Positions 27,789 to 38,879 of a stretch of 64,000 bases of DNA are shown here, piece by piece. Within the stretch, counting starts at the first letter, position 1. Each line of letters begins with the position of its first letter. The translations under genes were made by a program, and so were the position numbers. The DNA is taken from contig OX381718.1 of NCBI GenBank assembly GCA_947462335.1, positions 44,330,281-44,394,280 on the forward strand, read 5' to 3'. The notes under the pieces are model-generated. The model made no database searches. It worked only from the letters and a program-made list of their open reading frames with translations, and was not told the origin of the DNA. The stretch comes from Harmothoe impar. Taxonomy: Eukaryota; Annelida; Polychaeta; Phyllodocida; Polynoidae.

Positions 27789-29690
27789 TGCTGGAGATTA
27801 CACTGGTTACACTGGTACCAATCAGCATGGCGCTGTACACAGGACATCTTGCTAATGCGGAATACATGTACATGTATGCCATCATGCATATTATGTATAC
27901 CATAAACTATGCAGTATGCAAGTGATGTTACCCTACAGTATAGTAGACCGTATGGATTCGTGTTACCTCTGGTACTTCACCCTAAAGCATAACAAGATTC
28001 CATAATCCACAGCATGTATAGTCCATATTCCTGGTTGGAGAAAACACATGTAATCCTAGAAACCCCATCTCAAGATGTTCCCAGTGTAACCCATGTTCAC
28101 TGGCTGGCTCCCTGTGTACGATAAAAGGTAGTACGCTTTCGTTATGGCAGATGGCTGGATATTGTGAGGCGTGGAGCTTTAGTCTATGCATGTACCACGC
28201 TCTGCTAACTACAGGGAGTGGTCATTTTGTAATAACAGGGGGAGGGGGTGGTGGGAAGGGAGGGGGGACTGTTGCACCTCACGTATTCTCAGGCGCAGAA
28301 GCTCTGGTTGCTAGGGAGAGGCAAAGGGTCTATCTACGTAGGCAATGTACTAGGATTTTCAGATTTTGCAATTCTTTTTGTTGTAAGTACACCAGATCTC
28401 TTGCGGTAAGGATTTTAATACCCTTTTCTAGTACATTGACCATTATCTAGACCCCTTTGGGGGTGTCTTATCTTAGGGGAGATAGGCCCGATAATAAGGG
28501 CCGCGCTGGATTGTGTGACGTAGGTTTTGCTCCCAAGAATCATGCTAGAAGCATAGTTATACGTATACACACATATGCATAGTAGTCTAACCAAATATTA
28601 TGCAGAGCGGCGCAGTGTACAGGTGTACCGTGAAAAAGTTTGAAGTTTGAACGTATGTGGGATTGGGGGGGGGGGGGGAGTGGAGGATGTAAAAATAGTT
28701 CAATCCCTATTGATGGAAAAGCCAGCAATCGCTTATGATTATTTTATGCGAATGCAAACAGGTTTGCCTTTTGTGTTAGAGATATACAGGTTCCCTGGTG
28801 ATGTAAATTAGTTATGACCAGTCCTATATTACATGCTAGGGCGATGGTACCGTCCTGTTTTGAGGTACCATACCCGCCAAATAGCGTGAGTATTAACCTC
28901 GTTACCTGGCATACAACACTGTCTAAGTCTTGGCCTATACAACAAGAGTGTAGAATAGAGTATAATATTCTAATTTGTTCGGAATACGCTGTACGCTAGT
29001 TACGCAATATTATACGATCTATGGTTATATGGTAATGAATTATGAATTGCGATATTCATGAGACGGGGGAAATAATTATGCATAAATTGGGAGCCGGGGG
29101 ATTAGTTTAAGAAGTCATAAAGAGTATTGTACAAGAACTGAATGTTTGCTACTAAGCATGTGTATGGAGAGTGTGAAGGTATATTCCTAACAACTTAAAG
29201 GCGCAGGTCTCGGTACCCCTCCAGCGGCAGTCGGAGTGCAGTCGGGACAGGTACTCAGCCCTTTATATAGGGGCCCTGGGGCTTTAACAAGCCACGGCTT
29301 GCTCACCTGGAGTGAAGGTGTGGATATTTATAGTACACGTATAGCGATAATTCTGGTGGCTCCGTAAGCGCGGCCATGTTAGTTCCGTCCTCGGAATTTC
29401 TCGGGAGATTTAGCTGGGTACCACACTCACACACACCATAAAATGCCAGTGACTAACTGCGTTCCGAGGACAGAACCAATATCTCACAAGAGCTGCTACT
29501 GTCAACCTGCACACGGTGGTCACGGGAACAAGTTCCCACCCGTTTCATCGTTATACAGGTAGCATTAGGATTAAGGAATAATGTTGATGAAAGTGTATGA
29601 GCCGCAACAAGGGACTAACTGAAAAAGCTGCCTTGACAAAAACATATCTCGTGTAGTTTAAAAAGTGTGTATATATATATATATATATAT
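27789..29690. other. Intergenic DNA without a recognised gene
   Basis: A poly(G) run lies at about 28665-28678. I found no exon-like or repeat-family structure that I can name. Confidence 0.5.
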
Positions 29691-29696
29691 TTAACC

Positions 29697-30592
29697 AATA
29701 ATGTATGGATATCCCCGAACGCAGGGTGTGTATACTTGAATAACGAACCGAGGTGCGTAGCACCGAGGTTTGTTATTCATGAATACACACCCTAAGTTCG
29801 GGGATATTCATATATTATTAGGTTTATTATACGATATTCCCATTCAAATGTCTTTAGTTACCTTATATGAGTCCTAGTTTGGCCATTTTGAAGGATTATT
29901 GACTGAATATCACTCGTACAGCAGTAGCGCCATGTTGTTTTGAGCTCCCACCAACCCTGCTCGCTGATTGGTGGAGTTAAAACGGGACAGCCAATGAGAG
30001 GACGTGATACAAAAAGGCTTTGGTACCTGAGCGCGGGGCGCCTTCGTTAGATAGACTAGAACCTAACCAGCGTTTCCCCTGCTTTGTACCATGTCTGCTG
30101 TGGCCGAGCGGTTAGCGCTTATGGCTCACACGCCAGGGGTCCCTGGTTCAAACCTGAGAGAGGTCGGGTGGAAACGTACCAATTTTAAAGTGCCTATATG
30201 TATGTGAAAAAAAATACTTATAATTATTTTAACGAATAGGTAAGTTAAGTCCAACTACTACCTTTATGGTAAAAAAGAAATTAGAAAAAAATATTGATTT
30301 TCAAAGAAACTAGACCAAAAAATGCCTTTTCTTCTGTAACTCGGTAAATAATGGTCCTACAGGGCTGGAAATCCGCCTGTAGACTCCTTGTTTCGCCACC
30401 TACCTCTACCAGCGCCTTCACGGCGTGGTGGTTAGCACATCGGACTTCAAGTCTTGATGTAGCGTGTTCGAGTCTCCATAGAACCTCGGATTTTATGGCT
30501 GCCGATTCCCATTCAGAATCGTTCTGATATTCTGGATATCAGAACGATTCTGAATGGGGAATTCAGAATCGTTCTGATATCCTGAATATTGA
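29697..30592 (+). repeat. Hairpin-ended repeat with two tRNA-like modules, copy A
   Basis: The left terminal hairpin is 29697-29818 (arms ATGTATGGATATCCCCGAAC and its partner, centre CCGAGGTGCGTAGCACCGAGG). Then come the conserved AGGTTTATTATACGAT block, a tRNA-Val-like module (about 30094-30168, CTCACAC loop, GGTTCAAACC B-box), a linker shared with copy B, a second tRNA-like module (about 30417-30482, GTTCGAGTC), and a right palindrome CCCATTCAGAATCGTTCTGA / complement (about 30507-30559). Immediately after it begins the truncated left end of the nuclease transposon. Confidence 0.75.
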
Positions 30593-30593
30593 C

Positions 30594-33335
30594 TGGCACC
30601 GCCGGGGAAATTCCGTAAAAGACGTTTTTCCGAAATGGCTCCCAGGAAAATGATAGCATTCAGAAAAGTGGATATCTCTGCTGTTAGTAGGTCTAGGATT
30701 TGGATTTCAACACCACAGGATATGTTTACAAGGTCATACCTTCATAATCTATCCATATGAAGGTGATTCAAGGTCATGGTCAAGGTTAATTTAGAGGTCA
30801 AACTTCATTTTCTGATATTTTTCATTAGAATCAACTGAATAACAAGTATATAATGCTAGATATTATTATCAGAGGCATATAGAAGGTCAAATGATTTAAG
30901 GTCAAGGTCAAAGTCAAGGTTGAGGTCAAGGTCAAGGTCAAATCAAAGATTGAACCTCCGATTTTGGTATTTTTGATAGAAATGACATGTATATAATGCT
31001 AGATACTATTTTCATAACCATATTAAATGGTACATTTCTCAAGGTAAAATACTATAATCTATTTCCTATCCTGATGATATCGTTCACAAAAAACCAATGG
31101 CAAGGTCCAGGTCATGCGCTAGGTCAGTTAGTCAATATTATTTACTTGTAACCAATGGGATTTTGATGACTTGTACATGTTGTGACAGGAAGGATCGTCA
31201 ATGATGTGAATGTGGATAATTCAGTAGCTATGGGAGAGGAGATGCTGGTTGAATTTGTGAAGGGCTGGCCAGACAGCTTTAACAAACCACTACCAAAATG
31301 TGTAAAAACAATGCATGCTACAAAGCCAGGTGCTGGAATAAACTTGCCAAAAACCTACTATAGCAGTGCCATATACACACAGGTTGTTGGCCTGCAGGCT
31401 TCAGGTCGGGATCTAGACTTACAGGGTGTGCTCTCCTATGAATTAGCAGCTGTGCCAATCTCCCTGTTCACCGAAACTGGTGATTTGCGAAGTCCAACAA
31501 ATAAGGTGACATTGAAGACCAACCTGAAAGGGGAAGTTCCTGCAGAGAATATTTCCAAACCAACAGATATCATCATTGATGGTTGTGCCATGTTGTGGGT
31601 TGTGCACTGGCCATCAAATGGGACTGTAAAAGCTTACATTGACAATATTGTTGAATATATCGAGAGGAAACTGAAGACGGCCAATCTGTACCTTGTGTTT
31701 GATAGATACCTTGACTTCAGCATCAAATCGGCCACTCGCTGTGGGCAGAGCACGGAAGCAAGCAGAAGACATCACTCTCCTGCAATATGCAGCTACCTCC
31801 TCGTAGGGTCATACTCAGCTCTTCACATAACAAGGTCCAGCTGATTCAGTTGATTGTGAGTGAAATTGTGGTTCACAAAGAGGAACTTCAAAAAGGTCAG
31901 CCAGAGCTCTTTCTTACAGGCCAGAATGGTGGTTCCTTTGAATTCACTGATGGTCTTTGCATTCAAAGAGCGGACATGAGGACCACAAACGAGGAAGCTG
32001 ATATCATAATGATTCAGCAATTTCTATGGATCACCAATGGGAATGAAGCATGCAACATCAAAGTGATTGCTGATGACACTGATGTGTTCATGCTTCTTCT
32101 TTACTATTACAACAAGTATAGCATAAATTGCTGCATAGTCATGGAAGAAACATCAAAGAACAGGAAATGTGTTGACATTAAAGCTACAGTACAGAAACAC
32201 AATGAAATAGTACCCAGGCTACCTGCTGCACACTCATTGTCAGTATGTGACACTGTAGCACAGTGCTGGGGCATTGGGAAGGCCAAAGTGGTTAAAGTTC
32301 TCCAAACAGGAGCTCAAATGGACTTACTGGGGAATGTAACTGCCAAAAGTTCAGACATCATAAAGCAAGCAACAACCTTCACGGCAGCCTGCTATGGCCA
32401 TCCAGATGTTGACAACTTAGCCTCTCTGCGATTCAAAGTATGGAAGGGAAAGACAGGAAGAGCAAGTTTAGTGTCATCCCCGAAGCTGATGTCTCTCCCA
32501 CCTACCTTTAAGGCATTCAAACTCAATGTGCAAAGAGCACACGTCCAAGCCACCACTGGCTTAATTGCCTGGATTTTGATCCCCCAAAGACGGATCCTGA
32601 GCTGTATGGCTGGGCCAAGGACAGAGTCAATAAAATGCTGATGCCTGTTATGACCCCTAAGAACACACTGCCAGCTCCTCATTCTAAAGCCGATCAAGTG
32701 CTCATGTGAAAACTGTACCACAGCCAAATGTACATGTAAATGTAAGGTAAAAAGTAAGCTAATTAGTAACATGACCTCGACCTTGAGAAATATTACCTCT
32801 TATATCCGTATGGTAAGAGCCTGTGACATTATGACATGTGATAGATTGGACCCACACGTGATTCAAATGAAAAATAGCTAAATTGGAAGCTTAATCATTG
32901 ATTTGACCTTGGCCTTGACCTTGACCTTGATCTTGAATCATTTGACCTTCAATATGACTCTGATAATAATATCTAGGATTATATAGTTGATTTTTATGAA
33001 AAATACAGGAAAATAAAGTTTGACCTCTAAATTGACCTTAACCTTGACCTTGAATCACTTTCATATGAACAGATTATGAACGTATGACCTTGTAAACATA
33101 TCCTTTGGTGTTGAAATCAAAATTCTAGACCTATTAACAGCAGAGATATCCATTTTTCTAAATGTCCTCGTTTTCCCAGGGGCCATTTTGGAAAAACGTC
33201 TTTTATGGAATTTCCCCTGCGGTGCCAGCTTGGCACCGTGTGGGATTTTGTTCAGTGGGGTCTCACGAGCCAGAATCACCAAAAACCCTCCGTACGTCAT
33301 TCGCTGCGAGGTCATTGGTCACAACCTCCAGACTA
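30594..33335 (+). mobile_element. DNA transposon with long subterminal inverted repeats and FEN1-like nuclease, copy A
   Basis: Imperfect inverted repeats of roughly 430 bp flank a decayed gene. Each arm carries tandem AAGGTCA motifs (for example 30898-30946 and 32905-32950). The right end is complete to TAGTCTGGAGG read inward from 33335. The left end lacks the outer 110 bp or so and starts inside the GGTGCCAAGCTGGCACC palindrome. Copy B at 61216 onward is inverted, and every paired coordinate sums to 94551, so there are no indels over 2.7 kb. The superfamily is not identified. Confidence 0.8.
31182..32750 (+). pseudogene. Transposon-encoded FEN1/XPG-like (PIN-fold) nuclease, frameshifted
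   Basis: The first frame (31182-31844) contains TDIIIDGCAM (Asp near residue 133) and LYLVFDRYLDFSIKSATR (Asp near 174). The second frame (31787-32641) has NEEADIIM (Glu69/70, Asp72), IADDTDVFMLLL (Asp97/99) and HSLSVCDTVAQCWGIGKAKV (Asp155, then GIGK). These seven acidic positions and the GxGK turn match the order in FEN1/XPG nucleases. A later frame gives ELYGWAKDRV and a Cys-rich tail KCSCENCTTAKCTCKCK (32696-32746). At least two frame changes break the gene (near 31750-31790 and 32540-32580), with another before the tail. The visible start follows an acceptor-like TTGTGACAG. Similar transposon-linked proteins are common in invertebrate genomes; a cleavage role is inference. Confidence 0.7.
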
Positions 33336-33390
33336 TATGTCATAAGTTATATTCCATATATATATCTATTCCACATGCGGACGTGAGGGT

Positions 33391-33504
33391 AATATATATG
33401 TGTGGACAGTCGAGGGAAAAGGGTCCTCCAAGGTAAAAACTCAATAATAAAATTGATGTCATCAGCTTTCCAGTGATATCTTTTATAAGCAGGTACCACT
33501 TCTA
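33391..33504 (-). mobile_element. MITE R1 copy 2, proximal part (split by Ngaro)
   Basis: Matches the right end of copy 1 in inverted orientation, from TATATGTGTGGACAGTCGAG to GGTACCACTT. The sequence resumes at 39069 after the Ngaro insertion. Confidence 0.85.
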
Positions 33505-33606
33505 ATAATACTCGTTACTTGAGCTGGACAATAAATATATATAATAACATATAGAATATATAATAACCAATTGATTTGGGCTTGACAGAGCCAAATCGAC
33601 CTGCCA
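33505..33606 (-). repeat. Ngaro split direct repeat B2
   Basis: 102 bp starting ATAATACTCGTTACTTGAGC on the plus strand, about 99% identical to 33822-33923 (one visible change, ATAATAAC versus ATAACAAC). Confidence 0.92.
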
Positions 33607-33632
33607 CTTTATTAACAACAACAATAATAACA

Positions 33633-33821
33633 AATTTTTAAATCCACAATTTCTACGCTGATACTGCTTGCTTCGGCTTCAATGCTTGTAATGGTTTCCT
33701 ATACACCGAGCAAGGCGGAAGCTAGAAACGCGCATGCGCGGCTCACACCCTGTTACCCGGTGCTTTGCCGCCCCTCTTCCACTGACATTATACACAAGAC
33801 AGTGAGAGACTGTCCTGTTAC
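33633..33821 (-). repeat. Ngaro split direct repeat A2
   Basis: 189 bp from AATTTTTAAATCCAC to CCTGTTAC on the plus strand. It is repeated at 38880-39068 with only a couple of substitutions. Confidence 0.92.
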
Positions 33822-33923
33822 ATAATACTCGTTACTTGAGCTGGACAATAAATATATATAACAACATATAGAATATATAATAACCAATTGATTTGGGCTT
33901 GACAGAGCCAAATCGACCTGCCA
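33822..33923 (-). repeat. Ngaro split direct repeat B1
   Basis: 102 bp matching 33505-33606. It directly abuts A2 and precedes the recombinase stop. Confidence 0.92.
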
Positions 33924-33952
33924 AACACACCAAACAACAAATATCCCCCGGT

Positions 33953-34978
33953 TTATAACCGAAAATCTAACAATTTAGCACTCCACAATTTCTCTTCTCT
34001 CACCTTATTCACCAAAGGCCTATTCAGATATCTCAATACACATAAACTCTGCCAGTCTCCTCTCTTCGATATCTCAGGCAATTCCACACCAATCATTGAC
34101 AAGGTTGTAGCACCACCGTGCCTGAAGCTATGGGTACCAACCCGACCTTCCAAACCCAATTTTACACATAAACTCTGTAATTTATCAACAAACCATTTAT
34201 AAGATGCAGGGATAAACACTCCCCTCACCGTCCACCCCAACAAAGGTAGTCCCGACCTAGTACCGGTATATTTCAAACATAATCTCAACACCCATAACAA
34301 ACACAAGGGATGACTTTTGACTTCTGATACCGGTATTTCCAACACTCGTTCTTTGAATTGTATAGTCTTTGTTTTACGCACCGTAAACAAAACTCCCCAC
34401 TCCATCAAACACACATCATCAAACATAATACACATATCCGACATCAACACATTCGAACCCCTCAGTAACGTTCTAAACATAATCAAACATGCTAACCAGA
34501 ACACCAAATCCTCTAAAATCCTTAAATCTAACAGATCCTTCATCCTCAATAAATCCTCTGGGAACAAACACTTAGAAGAATTCACCATCGTCCCCTTACT
34601 CCGTTTGACACCTCCCAAAATCCAAACCAGACCAAGTGTCACTCTTGTTTCATCAGGATAACCCATAATCCTAGCCATCACCAAAATGGCCGACACATAC
34701 TGTTGTATAGAAGAATAACATAAATCCTTACTGAGATGTGCCACATATTTCCTCATCACCATAGATTCTAATGGAAAAGCCATATACCCATACATCCAAC
34801 AAAATTTTTCATAACGTCTTAGTTGTACACTCCTGGTTTTTTTCGTGTTCTCAGCATAGAACATACTCTCTAGTCGTCTAACTTCCAGTAACAAGTCATC
34901 ACCTACAACAACCGGAAAAAAATTCAATTCAAACATAATTCGCTGAAAAACCACATTTTTCACAACAATTGACACCAC
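33953..34978 (-). CDS. Tyrosine recombinase of the Ngaro element
   Basis: 341 residues with an N-terminal SAM-like core-binding part and a C-terminal catalytic domain. Catalytic residues visible in order: Arg173 (FRTLLRGSNV), Lys near 202-204 (RKTKTIQF), His283-x-x-Arg286 (THSFRHGGAT), Trp309 (RGDWQ) and Tyr317 (LRYLNR). It would integrate the circular cDNA by strand exchange, explaining the lack of target duplication. The frame is open and overlaps the end of the RT frame by about 50 nt. The start codon is uncertain. Confidence 0.9.
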   Translation of the reverse strand: MVSIVVKNVVFQRIMFELNFFPVVVGDDLLLEVRRLESMFYAENTKKTRSVQLRRYEKFCWMYGYMAFPLESMVMRKYVAHLSKDLCYSSIQQYVSAILVMARIMGYPDETRVTLGLVWILGGVKRSKGTMVNSSKCLFPEDLLRMKDLLDLRILEDLVFWLACLIMFRTLLRGSNVLMSDMCIMFDDVCLMEWGVLFTVRKTKTIQFKERVLEIPVSEVKSHPLCLLWVLRLCLKYTGTRSGLPLLGWTVRGVFIPASYKWFVDKLQSLCVKLGLEGRVGTHSFRHGGATTLSMIGVELPEISKRGDWQSLCVLRYLNRPLVNKVREEKLWSAKLLDFRL

Positions 34979-37065
34979 TCGTCAAACAACAATATTCCCT
35001 ATTACTTGCATACTCCAAGGCTTTTTGTCTAGCCTTCACCCCCACAACCCTAGACAACGCGTCACAAAAAACATTGTCTACACTTGATATCCTATGAGGG
35101 AATATTTCAAAATTATAAACAAAACTACACCAGAATATCTCTCTTAACCATTGCATACACAATACATTCCTTGATCGTCCAGTTCTCAACATAATCTCGA
35201 CAGCTGTGTTATCAGTAAATATATGAATAGCTCGACCTTTCTACCCTGATCCCCACCTAACACAAGAAACTAATAAAGGCCATAATTCTCTTTCTGCCGA
35301 GCTCTTCAAAATTTCCAAAGGTCCTTTTTCAAAATGATTTTTAAATTCAAATTCCTTAACCATTTCATTGGTCCATGTACCGTAAAACCAATCCCCATCA
35401 TAACACGCCCCAAAACCTAACATAGATGCGTCGGCATAAATCGACAAACAATTCTGATAATCCAATTTAATAACAGCAGCACTACCATTAAACATCAAGG
35501 AAAAAGATTTCCACCATTGTAAATCATCCCTAAACACATCAGTAAGGATAATTTTATCATTTTGATTTTCCACAGAATTAATTAAATTAATCGCTCTGCG
35601 CGAAAAAGTTCTGCCACCTCTGATTATAGTGCTGCAGTGAGACAAGACTCCCACCAATTGCTGTAATTCCTTCTTGGTACAATTCTTCATAATCAAATAT
35701 TCATCAATCATGTTTATTAATTTCATCAATTTTACATCAGGTAGGTATAATTTCATATCCACCGACGACAATTCAATACCCAAATATCTAACCCTTGTAG
35801 ATGGCGAAATTACTTTTTTATAATTAATATAAAACCCAAAACTACGTAACAATTTGATTAACATGTTCAAACCAAACCAACAACGTTCTATTGACTCCTC
35901 CATAATCAGGAAATCGTCCAAATACCCATACACCCTAGAAAAACCTCTATTTTTCATGCATGTAACAATAAACATAGTAAATTGAGTAAACAAATAAGGC
36001 GCTGATTTTAAACCAAATGCCAGACTATTATTAACAAGATATTCCATTTTTCCATCAATCATCCATCTAAACCCCTGTAATTCACGCTGATCACCACATA
36101 CCGGGATGCTACGATAAGCACCTTTAACGTCCAAAATGCACATTACACAATACTTTGTCATCTCCTTAGCAATATCTTTAAGCGCGACATATTGAAAATT
36201 CTCAACCACCTCACACATAAAATTATTTATACTACGCCCCAAAGGCCTACCGGCGTCAGTGATACAACGAATAGATTTGCCACCATCTTTCTCCACAGCT
36301 CCTAAAGAATGAATACATTTAGGCTTAGCGTTTACAATACTAATAATGCCTTCCGACAATTCCTCCTGAACAATAACATCCATACAGTCCTTGGCTATAT
36401 TCTTGTAAATAGAAAAATAATTCTTACAGTCATACTCAGTATCTATATCTCCATTTGCTATTTTACAACCATATAAACTGCTAGAAAAAATAAATCCCAA
36501 ATTATCATTCCATACACCCGACGACCAAACTTAAAAAAACATAGCACATGGCTTTAAGAGTACCCTCTCACCATTAATAAAATGCATACACTTATCCTTA
36601 CACAATTCAAAACTCCCCCAAGTATTACAGAACTGCTCCATACACTCGTTTGCTGGCCATTCCTTCAATGCTATCCAGTCCGAAACCAAACCCCCAGACA
36701 AAGCACATATTTTAACATCCTTACAAGTATTCTTTGGAACATTTACCTTAACATACCTACAATAATCAACACGATCCTCATGTTTCATGACTTCACTTAT
36801 CCTGGAGACAAAAACAGAATTGTCCCAGCTTAGTTCAATACACAAACGAGCTTGAATCACCCCAATAGTACATAAAGCATTAATACACTTATCTTTGATA
36901 GATAATTCACCATATCCCCCCAACTCGCCTATCAAACATTCCACCATTTTTGCGAGCACAATGCTAGTTAATACATTAATACATAACCTCATAGCATTAA
37001 CCCATAAACCACACACGTACACACACACATACACACCTTCACTCACAGACACCAGCTGTCCCCCC
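34929..37065 (-). pseudogene. Ngaro reverse transcriptase / RNase H, broken by in-frame stops
   Basis: One continuous frame runs from just after a TAG (37066-37068) to 34929, interrupted by TAA at 36531-36533 and TAG at 35241-35243. The second segment (36500-35241) carries the RT: LGAVEKDGGKSIRCI, DVKGAYRSIPV, FGLKSAPYLFTQF and YGYLDDFLIM (YLDD catalytic box). The RNase H start is IYADASMLGFGA. The last stop falls inside RNase H, just before its FTDN motif. The RNase H end (NVFCDALSR) follows in frame. Function would be cDNA synthesis. The first segment (37065-36531) has no domain I can name. Confidence 0.85.
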
Positions 37066-37068
37066 TAT

Positions 37069-38649
37069 CTCCCAGGTAACGACCCACCCCCCCTCCCTCT
37101 TCCCATCCCCACACATTTACCAGTGACATGATCCGGGGCACCACAGTCGGTACACACATGCTTTCTATAACAAGCACTACCCCACATACATTTTCCATCA
37201 TTCCATTGATAACACACCTGGTTACGTACCTCCCACTGATGGTTGTACCCCCTGCCACGCCCCCTCCCCCCCCGCCCCCCCCCCCCCCAATTTTCTCTCT
37301 TCCCCTTTCATCACAGCATCGCTTCCCAAATTTTCCAGAACAACATCACTACTGCGCTTGCCAAACGCCTTCAAACCCTTATCACCAGCCTCCTCCCTGA
37401 CGACAGCGTCATATTGTACGATGCTTTCATACTTGTATTGTTTCAAGTCCTTCCCCGCCATGAACCTAAGGTGACCTATGTAGGGCGCCACAGGTTCTCC
37501 CTTCAGTAACAAATTCTCTATATCTCGCAGGGAATAATACAGGACCTCTTTATAATTTAAAGTCTTATTCTTATCCTTCCTGGGCATCAATCGTTTAAGG
37601 TTAAAGTCCAACTCACACTCAGATGAATCACTCGACGAATCAGCATCACTCTCACTGGACGACTTGGACTTAGACTTTTTCTTTTTCTTTTTCTTGGGTT
37701 TGGGCTTCTCTTTGGGCTTGGGCTTTTTCGGATCCTCCTTCTTCGGCTTCTTCAGCACCTTCTTCAACTCCTTTTTCTGCTCCTTCTTGAACTGCTCCAA
37801 CAAAGCCTTCTGAACCTCATCTGCTGAACTAACCCCATCAGATTCCTCAGGTAAACTCAGCTCACTGTCAGTGTCATTGGACGAGTCACTTCCCTGGTCA
37901 GTTGCCTTCTCACCAGCCTCTCCCACACTAACTACCGGAATCACCACAGTTTTGGGCCTACCCCCCTTTGATTTTTCAGACATTTTGGCCTTCTTTTCAT
38001 CCTCCAACAGTTTATCCCGCTGCTGTTGACGTTCCTGATCAAGCTTTATAGAGCGCTCAATCAAGTTCCCTTTCTTCTCATCTTGCTGATGCACTTTATG
38101 ATGGTACTTTTCAGCGTATTCATCGTAATGGAATTTCCTCATCTCAGCCTTTATGGACTTATGACGTGTAGCAGCCACCTCCGCCCTCAATCTGGATACC
38201 TCCTCACCACTCACAAAGGCAGCTAACCTCTCCTTTTCATATGCAAGTTCCTGCTTCAAACATTTTACAGTTTCTCGCTCGCTGTTCTGCTCCAAAGCTA
38301 ATTCCGACGGGCTGCGAACCAGCGGTCCTGCCCCTGCTCCAAATTCACTCGCAGCATCGCCATAATTTCCCCCTGTACCAGACCTAGATTCTCCCTCAGG
38401 TCCATCCTTGTTAGAGGTTGGTCGGGTACCCAAAACACTTTCGTTCTCTGAATTGACTCCTCCTCTGCGGTCTGTACCGTGCAAACTATAACCACTTTCC
38501 TCTGTATTCGATCCGGGAGGAATCTCCTGTCGCACATCTTGACCTCTGTGTGCATCTCCAGGCCCTGAACATGACCTGCAAACGTCATGACCTGGGTTTG
38601 AACGCCCGTCATATTCATTTTTACACTTGGCACAAGTCTTTTTCGGCAT
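37069..38649 (-). pseudogene. Ngaro Gag-like protein, frameshifted at a G-run
   Basis: Starts MPKKTCAKCKNEYDG at 38649 with a C-x2-C...C-x2-C zinc module (about residues 6-27). A Gln/Glu/Lys coiled coil, a very Lys-rich segment (PKPKKKKKKKSKSKSSSES) and a conserved helical region LNYKEVLYYSLRDIE follow. The frame is lost at the G-run read from 37289 to 37262. Beyond it another frame encodes a CCCH finger (CYQWNDGKCMWGSACYRKH) directly followed by a CCHC knuckle (CTDCGAPDHVTGKC), then a stop at 37066-37068. The role would be nucleic-acid binding and particle formation. G-run length change or a sequencing error could equally explain the shift. Confidence 0.8.
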
Positions 38650-38879
38650 CTGAATCACAACAAACCCACACACGCCGTCTGACGAATAACACCGGTACCT
38701 CTAGTTGACAAGTCACACACAAGATGGCGACTGGTCCGCTCTTGCCTGCGTCACCCCGGTTCAGCAAAACTAATGTCCACGGTTCACAAATTAAATGACA
38801 CTCCCACACTTCTCTCAACACGTGAAGTAATGGTTCCTTAACCACTGTGCCCAATCTTAGCGTCCCAGCTTCTTCCTCC

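Noticed and set aside
27322..27925. Matching short proteins around 27.4 and 27.7 kb
   Set aside because: They arise from the inverted SINE-like pair.
30417..30482. A functional tRNA gene
   Set aside because: A and B boxes are visible, but acceptor and anticodon stems do not pair well; it belongs to a repeat.
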